The notes under the pieces were generated by a model. The model was not told the DNA's origin. It did no database searches and saw nothing but the letters and a program-made list of their open reading frames with translations. From a virus: a DNA stretch of 41,124 nucleotides. Every line of letters starts with the position of its first letter. Position 1 is the stretch's first letter. This document shows positions 17,678-25,811 of the stretch, piece by piece. The position numbers and the translations under genes were made by a program. Location: positions 1 to 41,124 of the IMG/VR virus record IMGVR_UViG_3300032893_000131; one strand, 5' to 3'.

Positions 17678-18351
17678 TAAACCACCGTACATATAGCATC
17701 AAATATCTTCGCTATATCCTTATCAAGATTATTGTCAATATAATTGGCATACGCTAACCGCTCATTCTTTTCAAAGAATCTGCTTGCTCTTGGGTCATTA
17801 ATATCATCTATAACCCTCTTATGTTCTATAATCACATCGGGACAATAAAACAATTTACCAATCGCCCGTCCTATATCTAAAAGAAAAGTATCACCAAACA
17901 ATGCTAATAATTCTCTCGGATAAATATATCCAAGAGTCCTGACGATATTGCCTGACACAAGGCCAAAAGTAGGGAGATTATACCTATGATTATTAGTGCA
18001 ATCATCGCCATATGCTATCCCCCATCCTTTGCCTTTATTCTCTATGACATTTATTAAAATCTTGTCCCATCCTTTGGTTCTAAAGATAATGTCATCATTG
18101 ATTGGCATGTAATAATCATAGTTAGGATATTTCCCTACTAACAAATTATGAATCTACGCTACATTCATCCTGTTACCAACATGTGTAATATGACAATCCG
18201 ATCGACTATATTCCTTCAAAGTAGGGTCATCATTATCAAGATAAACGACCAAATCAGTATCAAAAGACTTAGTTTCTCTAAAGGATTCAATCATCTCCTT
18301 TAATCTATCCGGCCTATTCCTTGATGGACATGTAAGCAATAGTCTACCCAC
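17677..18351 (-). pseudogene. Glycosyltransferase A-type, interrupted by an in-frame TAG
   Basis: One continuous reading frame of 225 codons is cut by TAG at 18154-18156 (codon 66). Before it is a GT2-like start (GRLLLTCPSRNRPDRLKEMI, then VVYLDNDDP); after it the same fold continues without gap (YYMPINDDIIFRTKGWDKIL with the acidic DD pair, then AYGDDCTNN). The GTG start at 18351 has GGAG seven bases upstream and overlaps the stop of the large fusion gene. A single substitution (for instance from CAG) explains the stop, so this is a recent nonsense allele, a sequencing error or a suppressed amber. If restored: a sugar transferase acting with the fusion protein. Confidence 0.7.
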
Positions 18352-21211
18352 AGACGACTCCAATATTTACCCAATGCCCATCTCGTAATTCAACTAATTT
18401 ATAATCAGAAATATCAGCTTTATTCAACCATTCCTTGACCATACCAGAAGATGGGAATTGTTTATGATATAAGTGTTCGAAATTATAATCTGTATTGAAT
18501 TCTTTAGCCTGTGGATTACTGACTTTAGCCAGGGCTAACCTACTGTCTACTCTTTCTATCTTCATTCTTTCCTCGATAGTCGCAAACGGCAATAGTTCAG
18601 AAGTCCATCTTGATTCCCATGGAACAGTAATAATTAATTTCTTTGAAATCCTCATAGCCTCACGGATAACATCTACAGGATTTTCTACATGTTCAACTAT
18701 CTCACCTAAGACTGCTATATCGAATTCCTTATCATTAAAAGGAAGTGTTTTCGTGGCATCTGTCTGAACAAAGTTCGGGAGGTCGTATTTGTCTATATCC
18801 AGAGATGTAATGTTCGTCCTGTCCCAACCCGCAAACAGATGCCCTTTATTACATCCAATATCAATTATTTTTGCTTTCTTATCTGTAATATTACTAACTA
18901 TCCAACTTAATCTTTCGTGATAAACAACCTTATCATCAAACTTAAATAGATTATTTTTCCAATCCTCAGCAACAGTAGACCACGAATTTTCCTGTATGTA
19001 TTTCTTGCAATCTATAATTGGATGACCATTTTTCAGAGTATTTATTAAATATTCTTTGAATCCCACATTATGAACCCAATGATAAGGATTACGTTCTTTC
19101 ATTATTTCATGGTCGTTAGTGACAGCTACACAACCACAAGCAATAGCTTTAGTCAAAGCTATACAATTAATCTCCCCAGCATAATTACAAGGATATGCAA
19201 ATATTTCAGACTTGGCATATTCGACCAATAATTCTTTATGACCAACTTTCCCATGATGAAACACTCCATCTTGTTTCATCAATTTTTCCATCCTCATCTT
19301 GAATCCATCATCCTTAACAAATCCTTGTTTCACAAACGCATCATAAACATTCCAGCCATAGAATATATGAAGCGTGGCATCTGGGACTTCCTTACGCACA
19401 TCAGGCCATATATTAAGTAAATCTTCCAGGCCACGATTATATGAAGATGCCCATATACATCTATGAGTTTCACGTGGAACTGAATCTATTCCAATGAAAT
19501 CACTTGCATTGATTCCATTAGTGGATATATATATTTTCTCTTTAGGAATCCACGAAGGAATAAGAGTAGCATGGTATTTACTCAGTACAACAATTTGATC
19601 AATGCCTTTTATATTGTCCTCAGTAAACTCAATATTTGGAATATCATGTAGCCAAATAATACGTTTCTTAGCGGAGATAGTATTTTCAAATATATTGCTT
19701 CTCCAGCTAATCAGAATGTTATATATATCATTAGGATTAAATTCCATTACCTCACGATAAGTAACGCCGTCATAAACGCCTTTCTGATCTCCACAGTTAC
19801 AAAATACAGTTACCTCCATGCCTAATTTCTGTAATTCTCGTGCTAAATTGATAACTGCTTCCTCAGAACCGCCTATACCTTTCTCAGCAGACTTAGGAGA
19901 CCAATCTTCCAAAGAACTCATTGCAAATATACAAACTGACTTATCAGACCATTCTTTGTTTTTACCGAAATGATGCTGCAACTTCATTATAATCCCATGT
20001 TCTTTCAACCCTTCGGGAACAGCTTTTAATAATTCAGCTATCTTGGAGTCCTCTTTCTTTTCTTTTAGATAATTAACGACTCCAAGAAAATTAGTCATAA
20101 AGTTTTTATGTTCAACTGCCTTATTAAACATCTCTTCGTTCTGTAAAATAAAATCAAGAGTAGGAACATCTTTCTTAGCAATATTAAATAGCTTGAGAGC
20201 ATCTTCGAATTTATCTAATTGGAATAAAGTAAATGCCATGCTAAGAATTGGTCTCCATTTATAAGAAGATAAATCCTGCATCATAAATGTTCTTGGGATT
20301 GGTTTTAACAGTCCTTGCCGACCCCATTCCTCAGCCTTAACCCAATCTTCCATATTGAAATAAATATCATGCAATCGTAAGTAGGCATCAGGGTATTCAG
20401 GACGTTCAGCCAATGCTTCAAATGCTGCGGCCTTTGCCTGTTCATCATTCCCAATGTGCCTATAGGCATCAGATAACTGGCACCATGACATATATCTATC
20501 ATCATCCCAACCAGAGGTAGCAATATGCTTCTCTAAGAAAAATATTGCCTTTTCATATTGACCTACGCCAGCCAACATTCTTCCAAGATATGCAAGTGTT
20601 CTGGAATCCGTATTTTCTTTATCTTGTTTATATTCATCTAATAAATATTTCAGGTTTCTCATCCAAGATTCATTAATATGTTCTTGGGTTGCCAAATGAT
20701 CTATAACTAATTCTTCACTTAAATCTATCTTGTAATCATTCTTACTTTTAGGTAGAACATTCTCATGTATCTTTTTATTCCAATATAGATTAGCCGTATT
20801 CTTAATTAATACTTCTCTCCAATGTGCCGCATTTACATTACCCCATTGATCTCTCGAATAATTATAAAACCCCGATACAATCGAAATTCCATTGTCATAT
20901 GCTCGTTGGGCAATATCCCTTACTTTTTTAACGGAATAATGATTAATGGCATCATCAGCGTCTAAACGCATATACATATCGCCAGTGACATGATAAGCAA
21001 CAAAATTCCTCTTATGAGCAAAATCATTCTGCCAAGTATAAGGAAGGACTTTTATCTCTAAAGATGGATATGAATTAGCAATGTCTTTGAATTCCTGAAT
21101 CTTATCGTCAACAGCAATGACAATTTCATCGAATATTGAACCATAAGAAGCAAGTATCCTCTGAAATTGCTTTGTCTCGTCCTTAAAGATCATTGCAAGA
21201 CTTAATCTCAT
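18344..21211 (-). CDS. Fused GT2 - TPR - GT4 glycosyltransferase - methyltransferase, 955 aa
   Basis: Four parts in one frame. Residues 1-about 230: GT2-type transferase (MRLSLAMIFKDETKQF, acidic DADD at 84-87). About 230-390: TPR helices (LAYLGRMLAGVGQYEKAIFF, then PEYPDAYLRLHDIYFNMEDW). About 420-760: GT4/GT-B transferase with glycine loop GIGGSEEAVINLARELQKLG and a late E-x7-E-like region before GCVAVTND. From 779: class I methyltransferase (IIDIGCNKGH, VLGEIVEHVENP). Likely builds or modifies a surface glycan of host or virion. ATG preceded by AAGG; the stop is TAG. It is coded between capsid and adaptor genes, an unusual place for sugar enzymes. Confidence 0.85.
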   Translation of the reverse strand: MRLSLAMIFKDETKQFQRILASYGSIFDEIVIAVDDKIQEFKDIANSYPSLEIKVLPYTWQNDFAHKRNFVAYHVTGDMYMRLDADDAINHYSVKKVRDIAQRAYDNGISIVSGFYNYSRDQWGNVNAAHWREVLIKNTANLYWNKKIHENVLPKSKNDYKIDLSEELVIDHLATQEHINESWMRNLKYLLDEYKQDKENTDSRTLAYLGRMLAGVGQYEKAIFFLEKHIATSGWDDDRYMSWCQLSDAYRHIGNDEQAKAAAFEALAERPEYPDAYLRLHDIYFNMEDWVKAEEWGRQGLLKPIPRTFMMQDLSSYKWRPILSMAFTLFQLDKFEDALKLFNIAKKDVPTLDFILQNEEMFNKAVEHKNFMTNFLGVVNYLKEKKEDSKIAELLKAVPEGLKEHGIIMKLQHHFGKNKEWSDKSVCIFAMSSLEDWSPKSAEKGIGGSEEAVINLARELQKLGMEVTVFCNCGDQKGVYDGVTYREVMEFNPNDIYNILISWRSNIFENTISAKKRIIWLHDIPNIEFTEDNIKGIDQIVVLSKYHATLIPSWIPKEKIYISTNGINASDFIGIDSVPRETHRCIWASSYNRGLEDLLNIWPDVRKEVPDATLHIFYGWNVYDAFVKQGFVKDDGFKMRMEKLMKQDGVFHHGKVGHKELLVEYAKSEIFAYPCNYAGEINCIALTKAIACGCVAVTNDHEIMKERNPYHWVHNVGFKEYLINTLKNGHPIIDCKKYIQENSWSTVAEDWKNNLFKFDDKVVYHERLSWIVSNITDKKAKIIDIGCNKGHLFAGWDRTNITSLDIDKYDLPNFVQTDATKTLPFNDKEFDIAVLGEIVEHVENPVDVIREAMRISKKLIITVPWESRWTSELLPFATIEERMKIERVDSRLALAKVSNPQAKEFNTDYNFEHLYHKQFPSSGMVKEWLNKADISDYKLVELRDGHWVNIGVVCG

Positions 21212-21214
21212 GCC

Positions 21215-21622
21215 TTACACCCTTTCTGGTATACACAGTTGTGGGAATGCCTTCATAAAATCATTCTGTTCACTATAGTCCTGCCATAACGGTTCTTTTA
21301 ATTGATTAATAGAGTATTCTTCAAGATCAAATAGCAATTTAGGCGGTAAACTCATGGCAAACCTGAAATCTTTCTTATCGTTTGATGCAAAACTATTGTT
21401 CCTTGTTTCTCTTAAAATCTTGTTCTCTTGAATTACTCCCCAAAGGGCAACTAAATTAGTACATATTTGCATTCTGTTACAACATACAAATGGTTCACAC
21501 CCTTCAGGACATGGGATATATTTATCTCCACATGAACTACAATATAAAGTAGGGTCTTTTATCCATTCTTCAATGAATGCTCTTAATGCTGTTTCTTTTG
21601 AATTTGTGAGTTTGAATGCCAT
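21215..21622 (-). CDS. Cys-rich hypothetical protein, 135 aa
   Basis: The frame is open upstream into the capsid gene, but the ATG at 21622, after the terminator, is the sensible start. The central part is Cys-rich (LYCSSCGDKYIPCPEGC, then FVCCNRMQICTN), suggesting a metal site or disulfides; the rest is helical. It lies just after the capsid terminator, so its expression depends on readthrough. Function unknown. Confidence 0.7.
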   Translation of the reverse strand: MAFKLTNSKETALRAFIEEWIKDPTLYCSSCGDKYIPCPEGCEPFVCCNRMQICTNLVALWGVIQENKILRETRNNSFASNDKKDFRFAMSLPPKLLFDLEEYSINQLKEPLWQDYSEQNDFMKAFPQLCIPERV

Positions 21623-21627
21623 ATTAT

Positions 21628-21653
21628 AAAAGGGGTGGGTTTTACCCCACCCC
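21628..21653 (-). terminator. Rho-independent terminator after the major capsid gene
   Basis: Read on the minus strand: GGGGTGGG, loop GTAAAA, CCCACCCC, then TTTT. A perfect 8-bp GC-rich stem 10 nt after the capsid stop codon. It probably keeps capsid transcripts abundant and lowers expression of the downstream tail genes. Confidence 0.9.
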
Positions 21654-21662
21654 AATAACGCA

Positions 21663-22565
21663 TTAGGACATAGAATACGACCAAAATCCGGCGTTATAGT
21701 GTTGCACCTCCAAGGTCGCTTCGACGGTAACCTGACCATCGGTCGAGTCACCAACTTTAGCCAACTGTTGCACAATCGGTTTACGAAGATACGCAAGCTT
21801 GAAGAAATCCTCGTTGATACCGACCACATCATATGCAACGTCGTTAGTCTGACCGCTGATATAACGATGTGGGAACAATTTGACCATTGAAGCAGCGTCA
21901 GCTTGATAAACGTCAATGGCGTTAATCAAACGACGATCGTCCTGTGTGAAGTATTTTGTAGCACCAGCCGTAAAAGCACTAATTTTACGTTTGATGTACA
22001 TAGAACCATACACAGCATTGACCTGAATCCCTGTGTTATCCCAAACTAACTGGAACAAATCATTTAAGATTTTTTCAGTCAATGAAACAGTTGACATACC
22101 AGTTTGAAGAGATAACGAGTTTTTAAGACCTCGCAACTGACGAGCAGTTGTCGTACCATCACCGCAAGCAATAGAACCACGCATTAGAGCAAACTCCATG
22201 TCATTCTTGATGAGTTTTAATGCTTTTGTGGCTTCATATTGGAAGCGATCATTGAACGCAGCTTGATTGACAGCCCTATCAGTATCAGAAACCCTGAAAC
22301 CTTGTTTAAAGATTTGGCAGACGTTCTGAACACGGGCAGGATTGGTTAAAGTGTTAAAAGTAGCCGCAGAACCTTCAATTTGGGCGTTAGCTTTAACAGC
22401 GTTTAACGTATCAATCAAGGTTTGGTGATAAATATTAGTAGCTTGGCTTGTTCCCAAACCAGATACTAATTGAGTCTCTGTCGGTGAAATGTTCTGAAGG
22501 ATAGCCAAAAGGTCTTCCCTCATTGCATTATCATCATATACGACAGCCGTTGTTAAGGTTGTCAT
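21663..22565 (-). CDS. Major capsid protein, SU10/DUF5309-like, 300 aa
   Basis: HK97-fold capsid protein resembling the SU10 major capsid (DUF5309) family: LTNPARVQNVCQIFKQGFRV, then a helix LIKNDMEFALMRGSIACGDG followed by TARQLRGLKN, a beta-rich centre and AYLRKPIVQQLAKVGDSTDG near the end. The length is typical. Start with AGGAG, directly after the scaffold stop TAG. A strong terminator follows, as is usual for an abundant capsid gene. Confidence 0.88.
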   Translation of the reverse strand: MTTLTTAVVYDDNAMREDLLAILQNISPTETQLVSGLGTSQATNIYHQTLIDTLNAVKANAQIEGSAATFNTLTNPARVQNVCQIFKQGFRVSDTDRAVNQAAFNDRFQYEATKALKLIKNDMEFALMRGSIACGDGTTTARQLRGLKNSLSLQTGMSTVSLTEKILNDLFQLVWDNTGIQVNAVYGSMYIKRKISAFTAGATKYFTQDDRRLINAIDVYQADAASMVKLFPHRYISGQTNDVAYDVVGINEDFFKLAYLRKPIVQQLAKVGDSTDGQVTVEATLEVQHYNAGFWSYSMS

Positions 22566-22566
22566 G

Positions 22567-23457
22567 CTATTCTCCTAAGATACCTTTCGCACGAAGGATT
22601 GAACCTATCGCTTGTTCAGCATCTTTTAATGATCCTGTTTTCTTGAGAGTGTTTAAGGCTCCCTGTTGGGGAGTCTCCGATAAGGTAACTCTCCGACCAG
22701 CACCTTCAGTTAGGCTTGCTTTTTGGGCTTGCTTAACATCAGCTTTAGCCTGTTGAACTTTCTGTTGAAGCGCAGGTGTTAGGCTACGTGCGACACGACC
22801 GTATGCAATATCGGCGGCGGCAGCCAATCCTTGAGGATTATTAGATAATTCAGGATTCTTCATAAGTCCAAAAATCTGTTGCGTTATTGGATGGGTTTCA
22901 TCCCATGCCAATGGACGACCCTGTGCATCACGCTTAAACGCTTCGGGATAAGTGTTCTGCACATACGCTAAAGATTGTTGTTTCTGGGCTTCAACCTGAT
23001 TAACTTTCTCCCTTGACCCTACAACTTCTTCAAAAAGCCTCTTATTTTCAGCCTGTTGCATCTTGCGTTGTTCACCTGTAGCCCATGCAACAATATTAGC
23101 GTCGGTAGAATTCTGCAACTTATATGCTTCAAGCTGTTCATAAGTGTACTGAGGCTGTGCTGGTTGTTGATTTACCTTACTTAACTTTTCTTCAATCATC
23201 TGAGGCAATTTATCAATTACCTCTTCAGATTTACGTTTCCACTCCATAGCACGGTTCTTCCAGGGCACGCCAAACTCATCTACGTCAAGATTAGCCGCTT
23301 GGACGGCAGTTTGTGGCTCTGTGACTACGGGTTCTGCTACCACTGGTGGTTCAGTGGATGGTGTTGGCTCCTGTACAGGTTCCTGTACTGGAGGCGTTCT
23401 GTCAATAACGGGCGGCGGTTCCACGTTGAGATTCACTACCTGTTTTTCGTCTGCCAT
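22567..23457 (-). CDS. Scaffolding protein, 296 aa
   Basis: Immediately before the capsid gene. The N-terminus is Pro/Glu/Val-rich and disordered (PPVQEPVQEPTPSTEPPVV), the centre is a long Gln/Lys helical coiled-coil region, and the C-terminus is a compact basic/helical segment (TGSLKDAEQAIGSILRAKG), the usual layout of phage scaffolds that bind the capsid through the C-terminus. ATG with GGAG. Stop TAG lies next to the capsid start. Confidence 0.8.
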   Translation of the reverse strand: MADEKQVVNLNVEPPPVIDRTPPVQEPVQEPTPSTEPPVVAEPVVTEPQTAVQAANLDVDEFGVPWKNRAMEWKRKSEEVIDKLPQMIEEKLSKVNQQPAQPQYTYEQLEAYKLQNSTDANIVAWATGEQRKMQQAENKRLFEEVVGSREKVNQVEAQKQQSLAYVQNTYPEAFKRDAQGRPLAWDETHPITQQIFGLMKNPELSNNPQGLAAAADIAYGRVARSLTPALQQKVQQAKADVKQAQKASLTEGAGRRVTLSETPQQGALNTLKKTGSLKDAEQAIGSILRAKGILGE

Positions 23458-23501
23458 TGCATTACTCCAATTTTAGCCTCTTACGCTTTGGCTATTGCGA
23501 T

Positions 23502-23819
23502 TTATACCTGCTCCGAACCAGATTCCGATGGGTTCTGGTGCATAATATTCGAATGATCTTCTGGAATTAAATCTATCGCCCCACGATTAACTGCCGCTGC
23601 TTTAGCAATATGTTCCTTAAATGAATTCTCTTCATCCTTATTGGCAAATTTATGTTGCATAGCATCAGTAGTATGAGCATTGGCAATCTCATTAATCTGA
23701 TTTGGATGAGAAATCCTGTGATAAATACCAGAAATATTACCCATAATGTTCCCACCTTTACGATGAAAAGCTATTGCCGCTATTCTCTTTACTGTGTTAT
23801 CGTTTAGTCCGTATGCCAT
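23502..23819 (-). CDS. Hypothetical protein, 105 aa
   Basis: Soluble, mixed composition with a His/Asn-rich middle (YHRISHPNQINEIANAHTTD) and a helical segment afterwards. Begins just downstream of a terminator and precedes the scaffold gene. No recognised family. Confidence 0.65.
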   Translation of the reverse strand: MAYGLNDNTVKRIAAIAFHRKGGNIMGNISGIYHRISHPNQINEIANAHTTDAMQHKFANKDEENSFKEHIAKAAAVNRGAIDLIPEDHSNIMHQNPSESGSEQV

Positions 23820-23833
23820 GTTACCTATCTACC

Positions 23834-23876
23834 AATAAAATAGCCCTTACCGACCCTGACAGTCAGATAAGGGCTA
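23834..23876 (-). terminator. Probable Rho-independent terminator
   Basis: On the minus strand a perfect 9-bp stem TAGCCCTTA/TAAGGGCTA with an 18-nt loop is followed by TTTTATT. A second perfect hairpin, TAATCCC-loop-GGGATTA at 23891-23908, lies 14 nt upstream without a T run. The element separates the small-gene cluster from the scaffold/capsid genes. Confidence 0.75.
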
Positions 23877-23913
23877 CTAAATCATATTGGTAATCCCCGT
23901 CGGGATTATAAGT

Positions 23914-24054
23914 TTATCTGTTATTTAAAAATTTATATAATCTCCATTTAAGACTACTATCTAAATTCCATCCATAACTTCCAATATTAAATTTATCCAT
24001 AACATCGCAGAAATAAATCCTATTATTTATATCGTCTTTAAAAAAATCTAACAT
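23914..24054 (-). CDS. Small aromatic-rich protein, 46 aa
   Basis: Coupled to the Cys-cluster gene: its ATG overlaps that stop (TAATG). Product MLDFFKDDINNRIYFCDV.. with many Trp, Tyr and Phe and a basic end. Not in any family I know. The terminator follows directly. Confidence 0.55.
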   Translation of the reverse strand: MLDFFKDDINNRIYFCDVMDKFNIGSYGWNLDSSLKWRLYKFLNNR

Positions 24055-24362
24055 TATTTAATTCCTGATTTACAGATTTTATCTAATATCCATTTCGTTG
24101 ATTCATTCTCTCCAATTTCATCCTGCCATTCTTTAAGCTTGTGTATCATGTGACATCGAGCAATGAGGTATTCGTTTCTATTAAGTCCATCAACATTGAA
24201 CGAATCCACCCTACATACTTTAGGTCTCGTCGAATAGCATCCACAAGACTTGTCCTCCCGTAACATAGGGCATGGTTTTGTTCCTAATGTGAACTCTGCG
24301 AATAAACTACAACAATCTCCGTCTTGACTACATACCCACTTTCCATCAACTACATGCTTCAT
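24054..24362 (-). CDS. YkgJ-type Cys-cluster protein, 102 aa
   Basis: Matches the YkgJ family of putative zinc/iron-chelating proteins: C-x5-CC near residues 11-18 (VCSQDGDCCSLF), CPMLREDKSCGCYSTRPKVCR at 31-51, and a later Cys-His (ARCHM). Such proteins are thought to bind a metal or Fe-S cluster. The ATG directly follows the upstream stop (TAA-ATG). Its presence in a phage structural operon is uncommon. Confidence 0.8.
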   Translation of the reverse strand: MKHVVDGKWVCSQDGDCCSLFAEFTLGTKPCPMLREDKSCGCYSTRPKVCRVDSFNVDGLNRNEYLIARCHMIHKLKEWQDEIGENESTKWILDKICKSGIK

Positions 24363-24536
24363 TTAAACGTCGCCAAAGTACGAGGCTAAATTTGCCATCC
24401 GGCGCACATGTTCATTAGGACTTTTCTTAGCCTTTGCAAGTTTATCAGCAGGTATTTTCTGTCCCTGTGGAACTCCAAGAGCTTTATGTAAGCCACCAGG
24501 ATGTTTAATAGCTGACTGTATCCATTTTTGTGCCAT
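24363..24536 (-). CDS. Small basic phage protein, 57 aa
   Basis: Sequence MAQKWIQSAIKHPGGLHKAL.. with GQKIPADKLAKAKKSPNEHV and ending RRMANLASYFGDV, a pattern I know from many small conserved phage proteins of unknown function ('HPGALHKAL..IPAKKLAKA'). A GAGGAT sequence lies upstream. It overlaps the preceding ORF by 32 nt and is followed immediately by the YkgJ-type gene. Confidence 0.75.
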   Translation of the reverse strand: MAQKWIQSAIKHPGGLHKALGVPQGQKIPADKLAKAKKSPNEHVRRMANLASYFGDV

Positions 24537-24651
24537 TTGTAGTCATATCCTCATATTTTAATATTCCTAAATCATACTTAAATATTTCACAAAGACGCAA
24601 TGCCCACCAATGACCATCTCTTTCTTTTTCCCAATATAATTTATCCTCCAT
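24505..24651 (-). CDS. Small protein, 48 aa
   Basis: I take the ATG at 24651 (MEDKLYWEKERDGHWWALRL), which overlaps the end of the 97-aa gene. Charged and Trp-rich N-terminus. The frame is open further upstream, but that part lies inside the neighbour. No known family. Confidence 0.5.
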   Translation of the reverse strand: MEDKLYWEKERDGHWWALRLCEIFKYDLGILKYEDMTTNGTKMDTVSY

Positions 24652-24934
24652 AGCAATCATCACTACTGTTATGGTTAATATTTGGATTAGGCATTCCAAT
24701 AACCTTAATATGAGGTTTTAAATCTACCTCATAAGCGTCTTTGGACTGCACATCTTTGAACTTACCAGTATATGCCATATTAACGCCTTGTTGTTTTTCC
24801 CATTTATTATCATCGCCATCTATTAGTTGAGTATTATTAAAATTAATACCGCCATTACCAGCACTATTACCAGTAATCTTTGCTAATTTCTCGGATTGAT
24901 CTCCGTCGTAATAAACTCCTTCTTTATCTGCCAT
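24641..24934 (-). CDS. Hypothetical protein, 97 aa
   Basis: Gly/Asn/Asp-rich, probably flexible protein (ADKEGVYYDGDQSEKLAKIT..) without signal or membrane segments. Good ribosome binding site (AAGGAGG). One of three neighbouring Asn/Gly-rich small proteins between portal and YkgJ-type genes; possibly minor virion or decoration proteins, which is inference from position. Confidence 0.65.
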   Translation of the reverse strand: MADKEGVYYDGDQSEKLAKITGNSAGNGGINFNNTQLIDGDDNKWEKQQGVNMAYTGKFKDVQSKDAYEVDLKPHIKVIGMPNPNINHNSSDDCYGG

Positions 24935-24944
24935 ATATTCCTCC

Positions 24945-25196
24945 TTAGAAGCCGTAAGTCACAGGCCCGTAATCCCCATTTTTATTAATAGTCCCTGCGC
25001 CATCTGCCTTACTATCGCCTCCGTTATTATCAAATACTGACGAATCAGTAGTACCCCTAACCATCTTTGCTCCTGTATTAAATATCATATTTTCTTTTTG
25101 GTCAGGCATACCAATACTCGAATTATTAATATCTGAACTTAATACTCGACCATTTCTATTGCTTGTTAAATCTTCTGGAACTTTAAATTTGTCCAT
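24945..25196 (-). CDS. Hypothetical protein, 83 aa
   Basis: Low-complexity, Asn/Asp/Gly-rich (MDKFKVPEDLTSNRNGRV..), lacking hydrophobic segments. Start with AAGGAGAA. Same style as its two neighbours, so probably functions with them in the head module. Confidence 0.65.
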   Translation of the reverse strand: MDKFKVPEDLTSNRNGRVLSSDINNSSIGMPDQKENMIFNTGAKMVRGTTDSSVFDNNGGDSKADGAGTINKNGDYGPVTYGF

Positions 25197-25208
25197 ATTC
25201 TTCTCCTT

Positions 25209-25442
25209 TTAAACAGATGCAATCTTACTTGCCATCTGCATAACTTTTTTCATTTTTTCATCAATATTTTTCTTGCCACCAGCTTTATCATGACTACTGG
25301 CTGTTCCTGTTCTTGTAGTAATATTTGATTGTTTAGGGATTGCCTGTGCTGGAATACTGTGTCTACCTAAATCTTTCCTTCCTGTCATGTTTGGGGCTGT
25401 CATATCTCTCTCCATTTGAAATTGATTTGGATATTTAGACAT
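25209..25442 (-). CDS. Hypothetical protein, 77 aa
   Basis: Basic, flexible N-terminal part (MSKYPNQFQMERDMTAPNMT..) and a Lys/Met helical end (KKNIDEKMKKVMQMASKIAS). Four nt from the upstream gene. No family recognised. Confidence 0.65.
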   Translation of the reverse strand: MSKYPNQFQMERDMTAPNMTGRKDLGRHSIPAQAIPKQSNITTRTGTASSHDKAGGKKNIDEKMKKVMQMASKIASV

Positions 25443-25445
25443 ATT

Positions 25446-25811
25446 TTAATCCTCGTTATCAGCATCCTTCATTATTACTTTATCTGGATTCTGCATATCC
25501 GATAAAGCCTTTTCAATATTATGTAATTCTTGTAAATATTTTCCTGGAAACTCTGATATATGACTACACGCCATTTTCATCACTCGTGCAGACTCGAATT
25601 TATCTGAACCTGGCGGAATATGTTGCCAATTATTGTCCAATGTCTTTATTAATTCTCTAACATCATTCAATAATATTTTCCATGACTTACTCTTTGCCAA
25701 TTCTCCTAAAACAGCATTACATTCAGCCATACGAGCAACTAATTTTTCTTCCGTAAACTCGCCTTCAAGGCGATTCATCGTCTCAAAATATTGATTGCCT
25801 TTATTGCTCAT
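25446..25811 (-). CDS. Hypothetical helical protein, 121 aa
   Basis: All-helical, charged protein with possible coiled coil (LLNDVRELIKTLDNNW; YLQELHNIEKALSDMQ). Overlaps the 3' end of the portal gene by 11 nt. Position directly after the portal suggests a head-associated or portal-accessory protein. Confidence 0.65.
   Translation of the reverse strand: MSNKGNQYFETMNRLEGEFTEEKLVARMAECNAVLGELAKSKSWKILLNDVRELIKTLDNNWQHIPPGSDKFESARVMKMACSHISEFPGKYLQELHNIEKALSDMQNPDKVIMKDADNED

Noticed and set aside
21215-21916. Longer 233-aa version of the gene after the capsid
   Set aside because: Its first 98 codons lie inside the capsid gene and the terminator; the ATG at 21622 is the reasonable start.
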